36,522 nucleotides of DNA from Gemmatimonadota bacterium (GTDB lineage: Bacteria > Gemmatimonadota > Gemmatimonadetes > Longimicrobiales > Longimicrobiaceae): NCBI GenBank assembly GCA_019348265.1, contig JAHWJV010000002.1, positions 1 to 36,522 on the forward strand, given 5' to 3'. Position 1 is the stretch's first letter; the number at the start of each line of letters is the position of its first letter. The translations under genes and the position numbers were made by a program. The notes under the pieces were generated by a model. It had not been told where the DNA came from and searched no databases. It was given only the letters and a program-made list of their open reading frames with translations. Below, piece after piece: positions 32,700 through 36,522 of the stretch.

Positions 32700-33506
32700 A
32701 TGATCGAACCGCGCACTCTCCACCTCGAGCTGGATGGCGGCCGTGTACTCCCGGTGGAGATCCGCAAGCAGACCTCGGAGCGGTCGGCCCATACCGGACG
32801 CGACCTGGTGGAGCTACACGGGCGCGGCACCACACGCGAGCCGGATCAGCACGAGTGGATCGTGGGCGTGCTCGGCGCCATCGGCGATCGCCCGGTCCAT
32901 GCGCATGACGACGCTGGCGAGTTCGCCGGCCGCTGGACGATCTCCTGGAACTCTTACGGTGAGACCGCCGGCGAGCACATCTACACGCTCCTGCTGAGGG
33001 AGGCCGAGGAGCTTTCGCTCGAGGTGCTGCTGGTGGACGGGCTGGAGCTGCACCCCTATGAATACCGCGAGGAGGTGATCGGCGACGGTCTCACCATATG
33101 CGCCAAGGTAGTCGGAACCGAAGCCGACGTGCTGCGGCTACGCGCGCTCATGCGCTCGCAGCAGACGCTGTCGGTCACCCGTCGCGGCATCCAGGACGAG
33201 CCGAGGGAGATGCGCCTCGGGGTCGGCGAATGGTCTCAGATGGAGGACAGCGTCAAGTACCGGCTGGTCCTCGTCGATCGTGGTCTCGAGACCAATGCCC
33301 GCTCCGAGCTCGCCCGCTTCCAGGAGGAGCGGAACCGAGTCGCGCTCGGGTTCTACGCCAACTTTCTCGAGCGGCTCGCCGATCTCATGGTGGAAAAGGG
33401 CATTCTCTCCCGCGAAGAGCTCCACCAGCTGCGGGAGGGTGCTCGCTCCGCCCCCGGCGTGGCGCGTCACGAGATGTGGCACGTCCCGGACGTCGACGAA
33501 TTATGA
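32700..33506 (+). CDS. Hypothetical protein, 268 aa
   Basis: ATG 32700 behind GGAAG gives 268 aa; the frame continues upstream, but that part is proline/arginine-rich and out of character. The protein begins MIEPRTLHLELDGGRVLPVEIRK and runs through many short beta-strand-like stretches (WTISWNSYGETAGEHIYTLLL, LTICAKVVGTEADVLRLRAL). It then ends in a charged helical half with LARFQEERNRVALGFYANFLERL and LVEKGILSREELHQL. No family recognised. Codon use is normal and it is very likely expressed. A stop-proximal array follows. Confidence 0.75.
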   Translation: MIEPRTLHLELDGGRVLPVEIRKQTSERSAHTGRDLVELHGRGTTREPDQHEWIVGVLGAIGDRPVHAHDDAGEFAGRWTISWNSYGETAGEHIYTLLLREAEELSLEVLLVDGLELHPYEYREEVIGDGLTICAKVVGTEADVLRLRALMRSQQTLSVTRRGIQDEPREMRLGVGEWSQMEDSVKYRLVLVDRGLETNARSELARFQEERNRVALGFYANFLERLADLMVEKGILSREELHQLREGARSAPGVARHEMWHVPDVDEL

Positions 33507-33510
33507 GGGC

Positions 33511-33577
33511 GAATTATGACTGATGAACATGAATGATCGATGCGGTCCCAATCCGGCATCCATCATCCATCATTCAT
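33511..33577. repeat. ATGATGA/CATCCAT heptad arrays after the 268-aa gene stop
   Basis: Right arm is three exact heptads (CATCCAT twice, then CATTCAT, 33557-33577). The left side (33511-33540) has the complementary ATGA-rich units in a less regular form. CGAATTATGA, which contains the upstream gene's stop codon (33497-33506), recurs at 33510-33519, a 10-bp direct duplication that looks like a footprint of insertion or slippage. Confidence 0.75.
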
Positions 33578-33680
33578 AGTTGCTTTTCCCCTACTCCTTT
33601 GCGGGACCGGTACTTGCACTGTTACGGCCGGTCGCGGCGGTGCCGCGGAAGCGAGGACCAGGTCAGAAAAGGAGGCGGTG

Positions 33681-34088
33681 ATGAGTCGTTACGGAAGAGA
33701 GTTCAACGGGCGGCCGATGGGGCGGTACGGCGGTGAGTATCAGCAATGGGGAGGGACGCCCCAGTACGATCGTGACTTCGGCTACGGTAGCGATCGGCGG
33801 GGCTGGTTCTTCGAACCGGACTTCTCCGCGTACGGCGGTCGGCAGCAGGGATACTGGTCCGGCCCACGCTACGATCGGGGGTTCGGCGATCGCGGCCAGG
33901 GTTATGGGTATCGCGAGCGCTATGGACAGCAGTATGGGCAGTCGCGCGGCCCCTCCTACGGCCAGGACATCTTCGGCTACCGCGACACCCGTGACTACCC
34001 CTCGCCATGGAGAGACTCCCACCCCGGCCAGAGCTACGGCTACGGCCTGGGCTTCGGGCAGGGCCGCGGGCAGTTTATTTACAAGTAG
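33681..34088 (+). CDS. Tyr/Gly/Arg/Gln-rich low-complexity protein
   Basis: 135 aa starting at ATG 33681 with GGAGG 5 bases before it. After MSRYGREFNGRPMGRYGG almost every residue is Tyr, Gly, Arg, Gln, Asp, Ser or Phe, for example YGYRERYGQQYGQSRGPSYG, ending GRGQFIYK. It has no signal, no membrane helix and no predicted folded domain. The composition resembles eukaryotic prion-like and RGG/YG regions, so it may be an intrinsically disordered RNA- or condensate-associated protein. That is inference; a surface or structural role is also possible. It stands alone between repeat arrays. Confidence 0.8.
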   Translation: MSRYGREFNGRPMGRYGGEYQQWGGTPQYDRDFGYGSDRRGWFFEPDFSAYGGRQQGYWSGPRYDRGFGDRGQGYGYRERYGQQYGQSRGPSYGQDIFGYRDTRDYPSPWRDSHPGQSYGYGLGFGQGRGQFIYK

Positions 34089-34093
34089 CTATC

Positions 34094-34193
34094 TATCGGC
34101 TATCGGCGGTCATTCCCCGCTCCACCGCTGTGGAGCGGGGGACTTGCTGCCGATTATGCTGCCACCTCGCCTGCTTCCGATAGGCCGACAGCC
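34094..34193. repeat. TATCGGC heptads, inverted, around a central hairpin
   Basis: TATCGGC occurs twice at 34094-34107. The complementary CCGATAG and GCCGACAGCC lie at 34177-34193. The unit is the same as between yidD and yidC. The arms enclose a strong hairpin (34115-34140). The array starts 5 bases after the low-complexity gene stop. Confidence 0.8.
34115..34140. terminator. Hairpin between convergent low-complexity gene and DUF4112 gene
   Basis: CCCCGCTCCAC (34115-34125) and GTGGAGCGGGG (34130-34140) make a perfect 11-bp stem with loop CGCT. There is no U-run. Position between convergent genes fits a bidirectional terminator. Confidence 0.6.
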
Positions 34194-34313
34194 TTCCGCT
34201 CCAGTACACAGCAGACGTGGCGACGAATCGGCGCACCGGCTGCCGGTGGGGTTCGGGCTGCTGGCTCCGTCGGGGTACTACGCGGTGGGAGGACGTTCGT
34301 CGTGCGCCTGAGA

Positions 34314-34784
34314 TCAGAAGATCGCCCTGCCGATGCTGACCAGGATCCACCCGGCGACCACCGCGCTCGCGACGAGCATGAGTACCACGCCGACCGCCAC
34401 ACCGAGTATCCAGCCACGGCTCGCGCGCTCGGTACCGGCGGGGTTCGCCAGGTGCGCCTCGAGGAGCCGAAGGTTGCGGAGGTTCGCCTTCCACCCGGCG
34501 TCGAACAGGTCCCCCACCACCGGAACGGTGCCGACGCTCGCCTCCAGAGCGACGTTCCCCGCCATTCGCAGCAGCGTCGCTTTCGGCGCGCCGAGCCGGC
34601 CCGCTTCCACCAGGACATAGGCCGAGAGGGCGGCACCGCTCGCGTCCCCGATTCCCGGAACCAGTCCGATCAGCGCGTCGAGCCCGAACCGGAATCCGGT
34701 GCCCGGCACCCTGAGCGAGTCGTCCAGGAGGTGCGAGAGCACCCGCAGGCGCTGGAGTGGGGCGGGCGGGGGAGTAGGGGGCAT
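34314..34784 (-). CDS. DUF4112 membrane protein
   Basis: 156 aa from ATG 34784. It shows the family's conserved core: LDDSLRVPGTGFRFGLDALIGLVPGIGDASGAALSAY, then RLGAPKATLLRMAGNVALEASVGTVPVVGDLFDAGWKANLRN. A single C-terminal membrane helix (about residues 130-153, GWILGVAVGVVLMLVASAVVAGWI) ends it. The repeated PGxGD/PVVGD turns suggest two related halves. The function of this family is unknown; it is often an inner-membrane protein. Its start faces the NUDIX gene across an AT-rich heptad array that probably holds both promoters. Confidence 0.88.
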   Translation of the reverse strand: MPPTPPPAPLQRLRVLSHLLDDSLRVPGTGFRFGLDALIGLVPGIGDASGAALSAYVLVEAGRLGAPKATLLRMAGNVALEASVGTVPVVGDLFDAGWKANLRNLRLLEAHLANPAGTERASRGWILGVAVGVVLMLVASAVVAGWILVSIGRAIF

Positions 34785-34793
34785 GAGGAAGCA

Positions 34794-34870
34794 AATTTTG
34801 AGTTTTGAATTTTTTAATTTGAATTCTGCCAGTCTCAATTTAAAATTCAAAATTCAAAATTCAAAATTGC
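34794..34870. repeat. AAATTCA/AATTTTG heptad arrays in a divergent promoter gap
   Basis: Left arm heptads AATTTTG, AGTTTTG and relatives (34794-34821). Right arm CAATTTA, then AAATTCA three times and AAATTGC (34836-34870). The arms are complementary. It fills the gap between the divergent DUF4112 and NUDIX starts; one of two arrays not abutting a stop codon. Strikingly AT-rich for this genome. Confidence 0.9.
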
Positions 34871-34909
34871 TCTTGTCCGGGTGGGTCCCACGCGCGAGAA
34901 TTCACACCC

Positions 34910-35530
34910 ATGAGCGATTCCCGCTGGCTGGCGTGGACCCGACGGATCGCGGCGCTCGCTCAGAACGGGCTCGCTTATACGGAGGGGCCCTTCGACCGCG
35001 AGCGGTATCTCGAGCTGCGGCGTATCGCGGCCGAGATGATGGGCGCGTACGGGGACGCGTCGCCCGAGCACATCATCGCGCTGTTCGCGGGGGAGGCGGG
35101 ATACTCGACGCCCAAAGTCGACGTGCGGGGGGTCGTCTTCAAGGAGGGGCGGATCCTGCTGGTCCGCGAGCGGGAGGACGGGCTCTGGTCGCTACCCGGC
35201 GGGTGGGCCGACGCCGGCGAGTCGCCAACGGAGGCGGTGGAGAAGGAGATCCGCGAGGAGTCGGGGTATGAAACCCGCGCGGTGAAGCTGCTCGCCGTGC
35301 ACGACCGCGACCGCCACGGTTCGCCGCCGCTCCCCTGGGCCGTGTACAAGCTCCTGATCCGATGCGAGCTGCTCGGAGGCGAGCCGTCGCTCAGCCTGGA
35401 GACGGAGGGGGTCGATTTCTTTGGCGAGAACGAGGTTCCGGCGCTCTCGGAGGGACGGGTCACACCCCAGGAGATCCGCAGGATGTTCGAGCATCTGCGG
35501 AATCCCGAATGGCCGACGGACCTCGATTGA
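34910..35530 (+). CDS. NUDIX hydrolase with N-terminal helical NUDIX-associated domain
   Basis: 206 aa. Residues 1-65 are a helical N-terminal domain (RIAALAQNGLAYTEGPFDRERYLEL), as in the YjhB-like nucleotide-sugar/ADP-ribose pyrophosphatase group. The Nudix box is GWADAGESPTEAVEKE followed by IREESGY, fitting GX5EX7REUXEEXGU with Lys for the first Arg. The glutamates EKEIREE would bind the metal. It should hydrolyse a nucleoside diphosphate linked to another moiety; the substrate is not deducible. ATG 34910 has no ribosome site. ClpP starts 35 bases downstream and may be co-transcribed. Confidence 0.93.
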   Translation: MSDSRWLAWTRRIAALAQNGLAYTEGPFDRERYLELRRIAAEMMGAYGDASPEHIIALFAGEAGYSTPKVDVRGVVFKEGRILLVREREDGLWSLPGGWADAGESPTEAVEKEIREESGYETRAVKLLAVHDRDRHGSPPLPWAVYKLLIRCELLGGEPSLSLETEGVDFFGENEVPALSEGRVTPQEIRRMFEHLRNPEWPTDLD

Positions 35531-35565
35531 CGGGCTGATCACATACGCAACGACTAGGAGAATCG

Positions 35566-36165
35566 ATGACCGCGAGGAGCAATCCCCCGGAGAAGCAGCT
35601 GCCCGATCTGCCCTCCGCGTTGACCGATCCGATCCGCGAGAGGCTGTTCAAGTCGCGATCGCTGATCATCAGCGGGGAGATCAACCAGCAGCAGGCCTCC
35701 AACGTGATCTCGCAGCTGATCGCGCTGCAGGACGTGTCCGACGACCCCATCACCCTGTACATCAACTCGCAGGGTGGTCACGTGGAGTCGGGCGATACCA
35801 TCCACGACATCATTCGCTTCGTGAAGCCGCGGGTTCGCATGGTGGGAACCGGGTGGGTGGCGAGCGCGGGCGCACTGATTTACGTCGCCGTGCCCAAGGA
35901 GGACCGCTACTGCCTCCCGCAGACTCGTTTCCTGCTCCACCAGCCCGCCGGCGGCATGGGCGGGACGGCCTCGGACATCGATATCGAGGCGCGGGAGATC
36001 ATCCGCATGCGTCAGCGGCTGAACCAGATCTTCTCGGAGCAGACCGGTCAGCGCATGGAGCGCATAGAGCAGGACACGCGGCGCAACTTCTGGCTCTCCG
36101 CCGATGAGGCCATCGAGTACGGCCTGGCGGGAAGAGTCGTCCGCACGATCGACGAGATCGAATAG
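35566..36165 (+). CDS. clpP: ClpP-like ATP-dependent protease proteolytic subunit
   Basis: 199 aa, ATG behind AGGAG. Serine protease of the ClpP/Crotonase fold that works with a Clp ATPase. The catalytic Ser lies in [16 protein letters not shown], the catalytic His in [10 protein letters not shown] and the Asp in [15 protein letters not shown], so the triad is complete. It departs from the housekeeping form in detail: GWVASAG instead of the usual AASMG, and RRNFW where most have ERDxFM. This resembles a second ClpP paralogue rather than the clpP of a tig-clpP-clpX locus. No Clp ATPase is in view. It starts without a propeptide motif and ends RTIDEIE. Confidence 0.92.
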   Translation: MTARSNPPEKQLPDLPSALTDPIRERLFKSRSLIISGEINQQQASNVISQLIALQDVSDDPITLYINSQGGHVESGDTIHDIIRFVKPRVRMVGTGWVASAGALIYVAVPKEDRYCLPQTRFLLHQPAGGMGGTASDIDIEAREIIRMRQRLNQIFSEQTGQRMERIEQDTRRNFWLSADEAIEYGLAGRVVRTIDEIE

Positions 36166-36169
36166 ACCG

Positions 36170-36231
36170 CAGTCTCCAGTCGCCAGTCGCCATTTTCCAG
36201 CCGACCCGGGCTGGCGACTGACGGCTGGCAC
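36170..36231. repeat. CAGTCGC heptad arrays as inverted arms after the clpP stop
   Basis: Left arm CAGTCTC, CAGTCGC twice, CATTTTC (36170-36197). Right arm CTGGCGA, CTGACGG, CTGGCAC (36211-36231). It begins 4 bases after the clpP stop and runs nearly to the msrA ribosome site. Confidence 0.88.
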
Positions 36232-36250
36232 CTGCAACCAAGGAGTGACC

Positions 36251-36522
36251 ATGCGGAGCGAGACGGCGACACTGGCGGGCGGCTGCTTCTGGTGCCTGGA
36301 GGCGGTGTACGACGAGCTGAAAGGAGTCGAGGACGTGGTCTCCGGCTACGCCGGCGGCGCCGACCCGAACCCCACCTATGAGGCGGTCTGCCGTGGAACG
36401 ACCGGTCACGCGGAGGTCGTCCAGGTCACCTTCGACCCGGAGGTGGTCAGCTACCGGGAGATCCTGGACGTCTTTTTCACCATTCACGACCCGACCACGC
36501 TGAACCGCCAGGGCGCGGACGT
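36251..36522 (+). CDS. msrA: Peptide-methionine (S)-S-oxide reductase MsrA (cut by window edge)
   Basis: The first 90 residues. ATG 36251 behind AGGAG. It opens with [21 protein letters not shown], holding the catalytic Cys of the GCFW motif, and continues with [22 protein letters not shown] and [16 protein letters not shown], all hallmarks of MsrA. The enzyme reduces methionine-S-sulfoxide in oxidised proteins. About half is present; the rest lies beyond the right edge. Confidence 0.95.
   Translation, partial: MRSETATLAGGCFWCLEAVYDELKGVEDVVSGYAGGADPNPTYEAVCRGTTGHAEVVQVTFDPEVVSYREILDVFFTIHDPTTLNRQGAD

Overview
The window is high-GC bacterial chromosome carrying a replication-origin neighbourhood. 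It holds dnaA and dnaN, the rpmH-rnpA-yidD-yidC block, mnmE, mnmG and parA. Two parS-like sites flank mnmG, and DnaA-box clusters lie around dnaA. No rRNA or tRNA gene was seen. The mix of origin genes, a 7-heme cytochrome c, FG-GAP/UnbV and vanadium-haloperoxidase lipoproteins, and DUF4112, together with the GC content, would fit Gemmatimonadota (perhaps Longimicrobiales). That placement is an inference, not a demonstration.

Layout. 1-2.9 kb, minus: parA (cut by the left edge) and mnmG; rsmG, often found here, is absent. 3.0-4.8 kb, plus: a four-gene set of three small envelope proteins (YqjD/YqjE-like) and acylphosphatase. 4.9-8.4 kb, minus: winged-helix protein, LIC_10091-like exported protein, TerB-like protein, mnmE. 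9.2-15.5 kb, plus: FG-GAP/ASPIC-UnbV lipoprotein, 7-heme cytochrome c, vanadium-haloperoxidase-type lipoprotein. 15.6-18.3 kb, minus: rpmH, rnpA, yidD, yidC behind a good sigma-70 promoter. 18.5-24.6 kb: a methyltransferase with an N-terminal signal-like segment, an APC permease, a B12-binding radical SAM enzyme coupled to a small membrane protein, and a scar where an Omp85/BamA remnant and a TPR-protein remnant meet head to head. 24.6-27.7 kb, plus: dnaA, putative oriC, dnaN. 27.8-31.7 kb, minus: PAP2 phosphatase, tandem V4R-domain protein, HpnB-like glycosyltransferase. 31.8-36.5 kb: two unknown proteins, a small acidic ORF, a Tyr/Gly-rich low-complexity protein, DUF4112, NUDIX hydrolase, ClpP-like protease and the start of msrA.

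Two things stand out. First, the dnaA-dnaN gap has a DnaA box, a short GC spacer and five trinucleotides that read as a DnaA-trio, the layout of a bacterial basal origin unwinding system. Second, at least eleven intergenic spots carry short tandem arrays with a 7-bp (once 8-bp) period. Most are paired as inverted arms, each locus has its own unit sequence (one unit is used twice), and nine of eleven start within a few bases of a stop codon. They recall the short tandemly repeated repetitive sequences of heterocystous cyanobacteria. They are the best candidate here for an undescribed element family.
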